This document shows, piece after piece, positions 1 to 6,800 of a stretch of DNA of 13,703 bases. The notes below the pieces were generated by a model. It ran no database searches. It was not told the origin of the DNA and saw only the letters and a list, made by a program, of their open reading frames with translations. The DNA is from Selenomonadaceae bacterium (GTDB lineage: Bacteria; Bacillota; Negativicutes; Selenomonadales; Selenomonadaceae), in NCBI GenBank assembly GCA_017529085.1, contig JAFXOC010000005.1:1-13703 (forward strand). Reading direction: 5' to 3'. Numbering within the stretch: position 1 is the stretch's first letter; each line of letters opens with the position of its first letter. The position numbers and the translations under genes are program-made.

Positions 1-984
1 ATATATACGCTTACAACTTTAATCGCTTCCTTTTTAAGCGTAGTTATCGGCGCGTTCATATTCGGAGGAGATGTTCCGCAATTGGGAGTCATAGGCGGAG
101 AAACGGGCGAGGCGGCATCGTTTTCGCTGCTTTCAATGCTCGTTGGAATAGTGCCGAAAAATCTCGTTAATCCGATAGTAAACGGCGAAATGCTTCAAGT
201 TATATTTGTCGCCGTGATTTTCGGTATATGTATAAACAAACTGGGCGACAAGGTGAAAATTCTGCACGATTTTATCGACGCCATGAACAACTTCTGCTTG
301 CGTATGATTACGATGATAGTGACTTTTATCCCGTTTATCGCCTTCTTATCTATGGCGTCCCTTGTTATAAACGTGGGTCTTGATTCCGTGCTGATTTTGG
401 GTAAATTGGTAATGGGGCAGCTTGGCGGCAGTCTGATAATGGTGGGAGTTTACCTTTTAATTCTCCTCGTTATCGGACGAATTACCCCCATTCCCTTCCT
501 TAAAAAAATACCTTCGTTCGTTCCCATTCCTCTTTCCACTTGCTCGTCAAACGCGACAATGCCGTTTACTTTAAAATTTTGCTCGGAGAAAATGGGAATT
601 TCCCAAAAACTTTCTTCGTTTTCAATTCCCGTAGGCGCAACTGTAAATATGGACGGCGGTTGTTTTTATTTATCCATTGCCAGCATAATGCTTGCGAGGA
701 TGTACGGCGTGGAGCTTGATTTTGACGTGCTTTTCACCGTTTTCGTAACGGTTGTTGCGCTCTCAATAGGCGCGCCCGGTGTGCCCGGCGGCGCGTTTGT
801 GTGCCTTGCGTCAATCGTTGCGGCTTTGGGGTTGCCTGTGGAAGCTACGGCTATAGTCTTGGGTATCGACCCGATTTGCTCGATGCTTCGCACCGCTTTA
901 AACGCAACGGGAGATATAGCCGCCACAACCGCGCTTGCAAAAAATGAAGACCTTATAGATGAAGACATATATAGGAAGGTGTAA
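1..984 (+). CDS. Dicarboxylate/amino-acid:cation symporter, 5' truncated by window edge
   Basis: This is the C-terminal part (327 residues) of an inner-membrane secondary transporter of the sodium:dicarboxylate symporter family, which couples uptake of a C4-dicarboxylate or acidic/neutral amino acid to Na+ or H+. The frame is open from base 1, so the true start lies upstream; the TTG at 82 is internal. Family landmarks appear in order: the serine-rich hairpin-1 loop CSSNATMPFT (about 541-570), the unwound TM7 motif NMDGG (646-660), the hairpin-2 loop GAPGVPGGA (about 770-796), and TM8 with R (889-891), T, N (901-903) and D (913-915) in the spacing known from GltPh. Two substrate-contact positions differ from glutamate/aspartate carriers: Gly replaces the Thr of NMDGT, and Ser (880-882) sits where GltPh has Asp394. 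As I recall it, E. coli DctA also has Ser at the latter position. A dicarboxylate substrate is therefore plausible but not proven. The gene ends before a nested hairpin at 1018-1078. Confidence 0.9.
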   Translation: MYTLTTLIASFLSVVIGAFIFGGDVPQLGVIGGETGEAASFSLLSMLVGIVPKNLVNPIVNGEMLQVIFVAVIFGICINKLGDKVKILHDFIDAMNNFCLRMITMIVTFIPFIAFLSMASLVINVGLDSVLILGKLVMGQLGGSLIMVGVYLLILLVIGRITPIPFLKKIPSFVPIPLSTCSSNATMPFTLKFCSEKMGISQKLSSFSIPVGATVNMDGGCFYLSIASIMLARMYGVELDFDVLFTVFVTVVALSIGAPGVPGGAFVCLASIVAALGLPVEATAIVLGIDPICSMLRTALNATGDIAATTALAKNEDLIDEDIYRKV

Positions 985-1017
985 AATTTTAAGGCAACCT
1001 CTAAAAACTATTAAATT

Positions 1018-1078
1018 TCTCTGATGACTCTCCGCCCCTTCGGGGACAGGGAGTCATCAAAAGTAAGTCTGTCAGAGA
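1018..1078. other. Nested dyad with UUCG-capped hairpin between transporter and acetyltransferase genes
   Basis: GATGACTC (1023-1030) pairs with GAGTCATC (1051-1058). Inside it, CCC-TTCG-GGG (1036-1045) forms a classic stable UUCG tetraloop, with partial pairing between. An outer pair, TCTCTGA (1018-1024) with TCAGAGA (1072-1078), encloses the inner stem and overlaps its first bases. No T-run follows on either strand, so it is not a textbook Rho-independent terminator. It may be a processed 3' end for the transporter mRNA or a small interspersed palindromic element; the flank AAGGCAACCTCTAAAAAC (991-1008) could belong to the same element. Confidence 0.5.
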
Positions 1079-1114
1079 TGCTCTTAGAAATAGGAAGTCG
1101 ATGGAGGGATTAGC

Positions 1115-1693
1115 ATGGAAGAAATTATGACCGAAAAAGAAAAAATGCGCCGTCAAATGCTGTACAACGCAAATTATGATGAAGAACTCATCTTAGAGCG
1201 GACGAGGGCAAAGAATATGTGTTACGATTTTAACAATTTGCGCCCGTCCGACGAAGCCAACAAGTATGAACTGCTCAGGGAACTTTTGGGCAGCGTCGGC
1301 GAAAAGTGCGAAATCTTGGCGCCTTTTTGGTGCGATTACGGGTATAATATACATATCGGCGAAAATTTTTTCGCCAACCACAACACAGTAATTTTGGACG
1401 GAGCGCCCGTCACTTTCGGCGACAACGTGTTTATCGCCCCGAATTGCGGTTTTTATACGGCGGGGCATCCTCTAGACAAAGAGCGCAGGAATAGGGGCTT
1501 GGAGTACGCTTATCCCATAACGGTAGGGGATAATGTTTGGATCGGAGCGGGGGTACAGGTTATGCCGGGAGTAACTATAGGAAGCGGCGCGGTTATAGGC
1601 GCAGGCAGCGTGGTGACGAAAGATGTTCCGGGTAATGCTCTGGCGTACGGGAATCCTTGCAAGGCAGTTAGTCAAATTGCAAATGAAGCATAG
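1115..1693 (+). CDS. Maltose/galactoside-type sugar O-acetyltransferase
   Basis: Cytoplasmic enzyme of the Maa/LacA family, which transfers acetyl from acetyl-CoA to a hydroxyl of a sugar such as maltose, glucose or a galactoside. The 192 residues match the usual family length. The N-terminal helical maltose-acetyltransferase region covers about residues 6-60 (MRRQMLYNAN, LILERTRAKNMCYDFN). It is followed by a left-handed beta-helix of hexapeptide repeats (IHIGEN, VTFGDN, ITVGDN, VTIGSGAVIGAGSVV). The catalytic His is His118 in the motif TAGHPLD. The C-terminal VPGNALAYGNPCK is the usual CoA-binding end. The ATG at 1115 has a strong Shine-Dalgarno GGAGGG (1103-1108) six bases upstream. The thioesterase gene starts 24 bases after the stop, so the two are probably co-transcribed. 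The natural acceptor cannot be read from sequence. Confidence 0.93.
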   Translation: MEEIMTEKEKMRRQMLYNANYDEELILERTRAKNMCYDFNNLRPSDEANKYELLRELLGSVGEKCEILAPFWCDYGYNIHIGENFFANHNTVILDGAPVTFGDNVFIAPNCGFYTAGHPLDKERRNRGLEYAYPITVGDNVWIGAGVQVMPGVTIGSGAVIGAGSVVTKDVPGNALAYGNPCKAVSQIANEA

Positions 1694-1717
1694 AAAATTT
1701 TTTACGGGGAAAAAACA

Positions 1718-2128
1718 ATGGAAAAACTTGAAGAAGCAAGAAAAATTTTTTCAAAGGATTTGTACGCCACAAAACTTTCTGGCGCAATTATAGAAGAGGT
1801 CGGCGACAATTTTGCCAAATGCAGTATGCCTCTTACGGAAAACCATAAGAACGCCTATGGAGCCGTTATGGGCGGCGCAATATATACGCTCGCAGATTTT
1901 GCCTTCGCTGTCGCGTCCAATTTTGAAAAAGACAAAGCCACGGTAAGTTTGGTGGGGCAGGCAACTTTCATTGCCGCATCGAAGGGAAATACCCTCTTTG
2001 CGGAGGCAAAACTTTTAAAAGACGGAAACAGAAATTGCTTTTATGAAGTAAAAGTAACGGACGATACGGCAAAAATAATAGCTACGGTGTCTTTTACGGG
2101 AGCGCACATAATGACTTTTAAGCCGTAA
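1718..2128 (+). CDS. PaaI-family hotdog-fold thioesterase
   Basis: A 136-residue single-domain hotdog protein, probably a cytoplasmic acyl-CoA thioesterase acting as a homotetramer, as is usual in the PaaI/YdiI group. The diagnostic segment is NAYGAVMGGAIYTLAD at residues 45-60. It carries the Gly-Gly pair and the acidic residue (Asp60) that corresponds to the catalytic Asp/Glu of the family; the usual HxxxxGG histidine is replaced by Asn45. The C-terminal beta strands (TLFAEAKLLKDG, CFYEVKVTDD, IIATVSFTG) complete the fold. The start has GGGGA (1706-1710) seven bases upstream. It is the second gene of the operon with the acetyltransferase and is followed six bases later by a strong hairpin. 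The substrate is unknown; aryl- or small acyl-CoA is typical for the family. Confidence 0.88.
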   Translation: MEKLEEARKIFSKDLYATKLSGAIIEEVGDNFAKCSMPLTENHKNAYGAVMGGAIYTLADFAFAVASNFEKDKATVSLVGQATFIAASKGNTLFAEAKLLKDGNRNCFYEVKVTDDTAKIIATVSFTGAHIMTFKP

Positions 2129-2134
2129 ACAAAA

Positions 2135-2180
2135 AGCTGTCAGCTTGTAAAGAGCTATAAATCTTTACAAGCTGACAGCT
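2135..2180. terminator. Bidirectional Rho-independent terminator between convergent operons
   Basis: A perfect 19-bp inverted repeat (2135-2153 with 2162-2180) encloses an 8-base loop. Read on the minus strand, the stem is followed by TTTTTGTTTA, a good U-tract for the ART-like cassette, whose last stop is at 2200-2202. Read on the plus strand the trailing AAATTTC is weaker, but the stem lies six bases after the thioesterase stop, so it likely serves both sides. The perfect 19-bp stem is long for a terminator. Confidence 0.85.
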
Positions 2181-2199
2181 AAATTTCAAAAATAGCGGT

Positions 2200-2460
2200 T
2201 CAAGCGGCTTTTTTCGGCGGAGTATAATCTTTCTTGGGTTGTTGCCTTTGCCAATCCGCAATAACCCAATCAGCCCACGTCGTTTCATCGTAATGGAAAA
2301 AGAAAGTAGAATCGAGTTGTAACCTTCCCATTAAAGTAGACGATTCAATCATTTTTCTTGCATCTACTCGTCTATAACCGCGTTTTACCAATTCTATAAG
2401 CGTATAAACATACGCAAAACGTTCATCAGACATATCGTACGCATATTTGTCCACGCACAT
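2200..2460 (-). CDS. Small partner protein of the DUF3990-like ART gene (DUF3791-like by position)
   Basis: An 86-residue protein that I cannot firmly assign to a family. The start was chosen at the ATG 2460-2458 because GGGAGGTG lies just before it, inside the end of the upstream gene, whose TGA (2465-2463) is two bases away. A longer reading from 2496 would overlap the upstream gene and ignore this site. The protein has a mainly helical core (FAYVYTLIELVKRGYRRVDA, residues 15-34), an aromatic patch (FFFHYDETTWADW) and a basic, Pro-rich tail (PKKDYTPPKKAA). DUF3990 genes are often paired with a small DUF3791 gene, and size and position fit that role, but the sequence resembles DUF3791 only loosely. 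As the second gene of a two-gene cassette, an antitoxin or regulatory role is possible; this is inference. Confidence 0.75.
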   Translation of the reverse strand: MCVDKYAYDMSDERFAYVYTLIELVKRGYRRVDARKMIESSTLMGRLQLDSTFFFHYDETTWADWVIADWQRQQPKKDYTPPKKAA

Positions 2461-2462
2461 AT

Positions 2463-2948
2463 TCACACCTCCCAAATTTCTTGATATGCCAGACATTGTA
2501 ATGAAATCACGGTTTTATATACAATTTGGCTACCAATACCCTTAGATATGATTTCCAAAAACATATCTTTGGTAATTCTATTTAAACTAACGTCTGAAAT
2601 CAAACGCTTAATCTTGCCATCAGCCATTGGTCCAACAACACAATCATAAACCATTAACGGATCAACGTTTAAAATTCTGTTTTGATACACGACATCTTTC
2701 CACTCATCATTTTGAACCGGAAAATATTTAACATTTAAGTTTTCAAATGACGATTTAAAAACCCGAACAGCAGGACGGGCATTATAAGCTACTCGTTTAG
2801 CCCAAGTTACGGCTTGGGTTTTATCTGCGGTAGTGTAAAATCCTTGACCGAAATCCAAGTTTTTTCTGCCTATGGTAAGATCAATGCCGTTTTTTACAAT
2901 GTTATCGGCAAATTCTAACGTAGTTCCATGATAAACTGTTTTTATCAT
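2463..2948 (-). CDS. DUF3990-like putative ADP-ribosyltransferase (toxin-like)
   Basis: A 161-residue cytoplasmic protein with the hallmarks of DUF3990, a family placed in the ADP-ribosyltransferase fold group. VYHGTT at residues 5-10 gives the NAD-binding His7. DFGQGFYTTADKTQAVTWA (residues 32-50) gives the Tyr of the second motif (Tyr38). YDCVVGPMADGK (101-112) is a typical family segment. A Gln near the C-terminus (SQIVYKT, Gln141) is a candidate for the third catalytic motif. The start ATG 2948-2946 has GAGGTG and AAAGGG upstream. The small partner gene begins two bases after the stop, so translation is probably coupled. The cassette looks richer in A and T than its neighbours, which suggests acquisition; I did not compute this. 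The ART fold is well supported; toxicity and any target are inference. Confidence 0.85.
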   Translation of the reverse strand: MIKTVYHGTTLEFADNIVKNGIDLTIGRKNLDFGQGFYTTADKTQAVTWAKRVAYNARPAVRVFKSSFENLNVKYFPVQNDEWKDVVYQNRILNVDPLMVYDCVVGPMADGKIKRLISDVSLNRITKDMFLEIISKGIGSQIVYKTVISLQCLAYQEIWEV

Positions 2949-2966
2949 TACCCTTTCACCTCATAT

Positions 2967-2996
2967 ATAATATCATAAAAAGGCTGAAGAAGTAAA
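2967..2996 (-). promoter_or_regulatory. Candidate promoter of the ART-like cassette
   Basis: On the minus strand, TTTACT (2996-2991) and TATTAT (2972-2967) are 18 bases apart, which resembles a sigma-A-type -35/-10 pair. Transcription would begin only a few bases before the Shine-Dalgarno of the ART-like gene. The region is very AT-rich, so a chance match is possible. Confidence 0.35.
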
Positions 2997-3060
2997 CAAA
3001 AAGATGGAATGTAAATTATCTTCCAAACATCTCCAAAATTTTGCAATTTAAAAAAAATTC

Positions 3061-3089
3061 TGGCGTAACAAAAAATTATATGGTATAAT
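3061..3089 (+). promoter_or_regulatory. Extended -10 promoter of the giant protein gene
   Basis: TGGTATAAT (3081-3089) is a perfect extended -10 element (TG-N-TATAAT). TGGCGT lies 17 bases upstream (3061-3066) as a weak -35. The expected start near 3096 gives a leader of about 100 bases before the ATG at 3196. This 247-base gap between divergent genes holds no other clear gene. Confidence 0.6.
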
Positions 3090-3091
3090 GT

Positions 3092-3174
3092 AGCGGGTTG
3101 TAAAATATTATAGCCCGCTCGTAAATTTTATAGCTTCCCAATGCGGAGTATGTAGGGAAGAAATTTTTGTTTTT
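3092..3174 (+). promoter_or_regulatory. Leader with two small hairpins ahead of the giant gene
   Basis: AGCGGG (3092-3097) pairs with CCCGCT (3114-3119), and CTTCCC (3134-3139) pairs with GGGAAG (3155-3160). The second hairpin is directly followed by AAATTTTTGTTTTT, so it could act as a leader terminator or attenuator before the Shine-Dalgarno at 3182-3186. The stems are only 6 bp with loops of 15-16 bases, so a regulatory role is tentative. Confidence 0.3.
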
Positions 3175-3195
3175 ATGTATTGGAGGTTGGTTTGT

Positions 3196-3804
3196 ATGGC
3201 GGCTAAATTGCTTACCAGTTGGGAAAATTTTAGTAAAGATAGCGGCGTACCATTGGAAAGCGGAGGCACAAACGATAATTATTTTATTTTTAACGGTATA
3301 AATTTGACGGATGATGATGTACAGTCTCAAACTGTAAAAATCGGCATATATCAAACTAATGATAATAAAGTTTATGCGTTTGCTTCGACCGATACTCAGG
3401 CGGAGAATATACCTCCAACATCTACGAATATTACGGAAACGACTCAAAATGAGCCAGAAGACGAAAATAATTCTGAAACTCCAGAGGAAACTCCAACAAC
3501 CAACGCCACACTTATCGCCTCGGGTACGGGCACGCTCGGAACAGACAAAAAAATCACCGGCATAGCAATCACTCTTCAAGGCGGCGAAAGTGTCGAAACT
3601 TTTAACAAATTAGCCTTCGGCGGTGACGCTATTACCGACATCAAAGGTTCAGACAGCGCGGACACTGTTTATATAATAGGAAAAGCAAGTGACAACGACA
3701 CAAACGCAATTTCCAACAGTGTTAAATTAGACTTCCAAAAGGGCGAAGACACAGTAATATTCACAAACGCCTCAACCGTCAGCCAAATCTCGGGGGGGGG
3801 GTAG
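3196..3804 (+). CDS. N-terminal part of giant RTX-like surface protein (phase-OFF product at 10 G)
   Basis: The first 202 residues of a giant repetitive protein. The ATG at 3196 was chosen because GGAGG (3182-3186) lies nine bases upstream; the earlier ATG at 3175 would place that site inside the gene. There is no Sec signal peptide or membrane segment (MAAKLLTSWENFSKDSGVP), as in proteins exported by type I secretion. It covers the first half of module 1: the W-containing start (Trp9), KIGIYQTNDNKVYAFAST (about 49-66), a Thr/Pro/Glu-rich insert, and then the strand-rich LIASGTGTLG region. The frame ends as SGGG-stop directly after a run of ten G (3792-3801). With one more or two fewer G the frame continues into the open frame at 3801-8681. 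As sequenced, only this short product would be made; whether it has a function is unknown. Confidence 0.85.
   Translation: MAAKLLTSWENFSKDSGVPLESGGTNDNYFIFNGINLTDDDVQSQTVKIGIYQTNDNKVYAFASTDTQAENIPPTSTNITETTQNEPEDENNSETPEETPTTNATLIASGTGTLGTDKKITGIAITLQGGESVETFNKLAFGGDAITDIKGSDSADTVYIIGKASDNDTNAISNSVKLDFQKGEDTVIFTNASTVSQISGGG
3792..3801 (+). repeat. Poly-G(10) tract, candidate phase-variation switch
   Basis: Ten consecutive G residues lie inside the coding region, with TAG immediately after them in the upstream frame. Tract lengths of 8, 11 or 14 G join the two frames; 9 or 10 G stop translation at or soon after the tract (near 3882 with 9 G). The amino acids encoded just beyond the tract in the joined frame (VENGTNILTLKS) match the corresponding place in modules 2 and 3 (TLTLKAG, ILTLKPG), so the joined frame is the ancestral one. 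Slipped-strand mispairing at such tracts is a known cause of ON/OFF switching of surface proteins. Confidence 0.85.
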
Positions 3805-6800
3805 AAAATGGAACAAATATACTTACCCTCAAATCTACATCAACTTCTCTCGATTTAAAGGTTACAACATCCTCGTCGGGTAATGTGAGCGTTTTAGGCG
3901 GCAACGGAAATGATTCGATAGACATAGCCAGCATTACCGGTGGCAGCACTACCATGACTTTGGACGCGGGCGACGATAGCGTTAAAATAGCCAGCCTAAC
4001 GGGCGGCAGTGTTAGCGCGAATTTAGGCGACGGCAATGACAGCATAGAAATTGGTGGAATTGCCGCGGATACCAAGGTGACTCTAACCGGCGGTTCCGGC
4101 AATGATACTTATAATTTGAAGAATATATCGGGCAATGTTACTATTACGGATTTTGGTTTTGCGAGTGGCTTTGATGGAGGCGAAAAAGACGGTAATTTAG
4201 GCATTGATACCATATATGTCGCAAATCTTGAGGAAAGTAATCTTAGTAACATTACATACAGTAAAGACGAACATAAAGTAACAATTGATAGTAACATAAC
4301 ATTAACGGTAACGGGAAACGACGAGGCGGACGAAGTTTACGCCATGATTGGGAAGTCGGGAGAAACGGCTCAAACGTATAAAATCACATCTGGCGGCGCA
4401 AGTCTTGAAGATACTGAGGATACGCCTCAAGAAGATAACGATAATATACTTAATGATTGGACAGGGACTATTAACAAAGACAAAGGTAAAGAGATAAACC
4501 AACCTGATGGAAGCGAATATTATCTTTTTACAGGCATAGATAATTTAAACTTAGCGGGAGGCAATACACCTTCTGGAGTAAAAATCGGAATATATCAAAC
4601 CTCCGATAAAGTTTACGCTTTTGCTTCGACTGCTACCACGGAAGTTCCATCAAAAATAAAAATTTCAGAATCGGGAGAAGAGGTAGCTGAGGACAATGCC
4701 ACGCTTGTCGCTTCCGGTTCGGGTACAATTAATGGCAACAAAATAGACAGTATATCTCTTACCCTCCAAAACGGCGCTGATTTAAAAACATTAGGTTTCA
4801 GCGGAAGCGACATTACAAGCATTACCAACGCTGACAGCGAAAAAACTATTTACTCTTCGGGCAATTTGACCGTTGGCAGCATAACTTCCGCAGGGGATAA
4901 GACGCTGACTTTAAAAGCGGGGTCTGATCCTCTTAATGTAGAGGTTACTACATCCACCTCGGGCAAAATAGACGTTGTAGGCGGCGAAGGTAATGACTCG
5001 CTTAATATTGCAAAAGTCGAAGGCGACTTAACCGCGACTTTAGGCGCGGGCGCAGATAATGTGGAGATTGCAGAGCTTGCTTCCAATAAAAAGCTTGAGA
5101 TAAAAGACGTTGGAACGGGCGACGACAAAATCACGGTAAATAAAGTTTCCGGCACCGGAACCTTTACCATTAGTGATTCGGGCAGCAATACCATTAACGC
5201 CACGGTAGAATCCGACGGTAAAGTAGAACTTAACGGCGATATAGGAACGTTAGAAGGTCAATCGGGTACTTCTTTTGATAGCGTTACCGTACAGAAAACT
5301 GAAAACCACCTCGCTGTTTCTGCGGCTACAGATAAAGCGATAGAACTTGAAAGCGCAGTGATTGGCGGTCAGGTGTCTATAGCGGGTTCTGATAAGAACG
5401 ATAACTTTGACATTGCTGGGGTTTCGGATAGTAATAATAACGGATTAACTTTAACCGGCGGTAAAGGCAATGACACTTATAAACTAAACGGTAATATCAA
5501 CGCTACAATCATCGGTTTTGGTTTTGTAAGTGCGGATAGCCAACCCGGCGAATTGGGCAAGGATATTATTTATGTTAACGATATTGCAAGTAAGCTTAGC
5601 GACAAAAGTATTAAAATTGTAGACAACAAAGTAACGATTGGCAAAGTAGCCTTAAGCGTAGCAAGCGGCACCACGGTTGTTTACGCTAACATTGCGTCGG
5701 GAACAGGCGACGATTCCATTAAAATTTACAAAATCGGCACTGATGGCGCAAGCGTTCTGGGAGATACGCCAGAGGATACGTCTCAAGGCGGTGGTACGAC
5801 GCCAAGCGGCGATGACACGCAAGCAGGCGCAACTTTGCTTGGCGACTGGACTTCGCTTGATACGGCAAAAGGCGCTAAGTTGACCGATAGCGAAGGCGAA
5901 CTTACATATTCTCTCTTTAACGGCATGACGTTGAAGAATGTGTCGGGAATAACGAAAGATGTAACCATCGGAATATACAAAACAAATGACGGAGTTTACG
6001 CCTTTGCTTCGACATTTGCCAACAACAACACAGACGACAGCGCATCGCTTATCGCTTCGGGTACGGGCAAACTTAGCGGCGGTAAAGTCAGCGATATAAC
6101 GCTTACGCTTCAAAGCGGCGCTGAGTCAACGACGTTGGGTTTCACCGGAGAGAATGTTTCCGGTATCACTAATTCCGCTAAAGCAAATACCATCTACTCT
6201 TCGGGCAGTTTAAGCGTAAATAACATCGTTTCCAAAGACTCTATACTAACTCTAAAACCCGGATCGGATTCTCTCAGCGTAATGGCAAAGTCCTCTTCGG
6301 GTAAAGTGGACATCGTTGGCGGCGATAAAGTCGATTCGGTTGAAATTACCAAAGTTGAGGGTACACTAAACGCAACTTTAGGCTCGGGCGATGACAGCGT
6401 TGAAATTGCGGAACTTGCTTCCGGCGCAAATCTTACAATAAAAGATGTGGGCGTAGACAAAGACAACATCGATTTGACAAAAGTTTTAGGTACTGCGACG
6501 TTTATTGCCGCCGGTAGCGGCGACAGCAGCATTGACGCGGCGGTAGGAAGCGGCGGTCAAGCGGTGTTGCAGGTTACGGGCGCGGGGACGTTGACCGGCG
6601 GATCGGGAACTTCTTTGATTGATACTTCGATAAAGAAGAGCGACAGCCTATTGATTGTTTCTGCGAGCGGCAAAACGTCCATTAACGGCGCAAGCGTTAA
6701 CGGTAAGGTATCCGTAGTCGGTTCTACGGGGGCTGATTACTTCAATATTGCCTATTGTCCGACCGCTAACGATAAAATAACCTTAACCGGCGGTTCGGGC

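Noticed and set aside
82..984. Transporter gene starting at TTG 82
   Set aside because: The frame is open and transporter-like from base 1, and the product would lack the N-terminal membrane segments. The gene is cut by the window edge.
3792..3804. Programmed ribosomal frameshifting at the G run
   Set aside because: No stimulatory structure or slippery heptamer was recognised, and a +1 shift would be needed. Tract-length variation is the simpler explanation, though not formally excluded.
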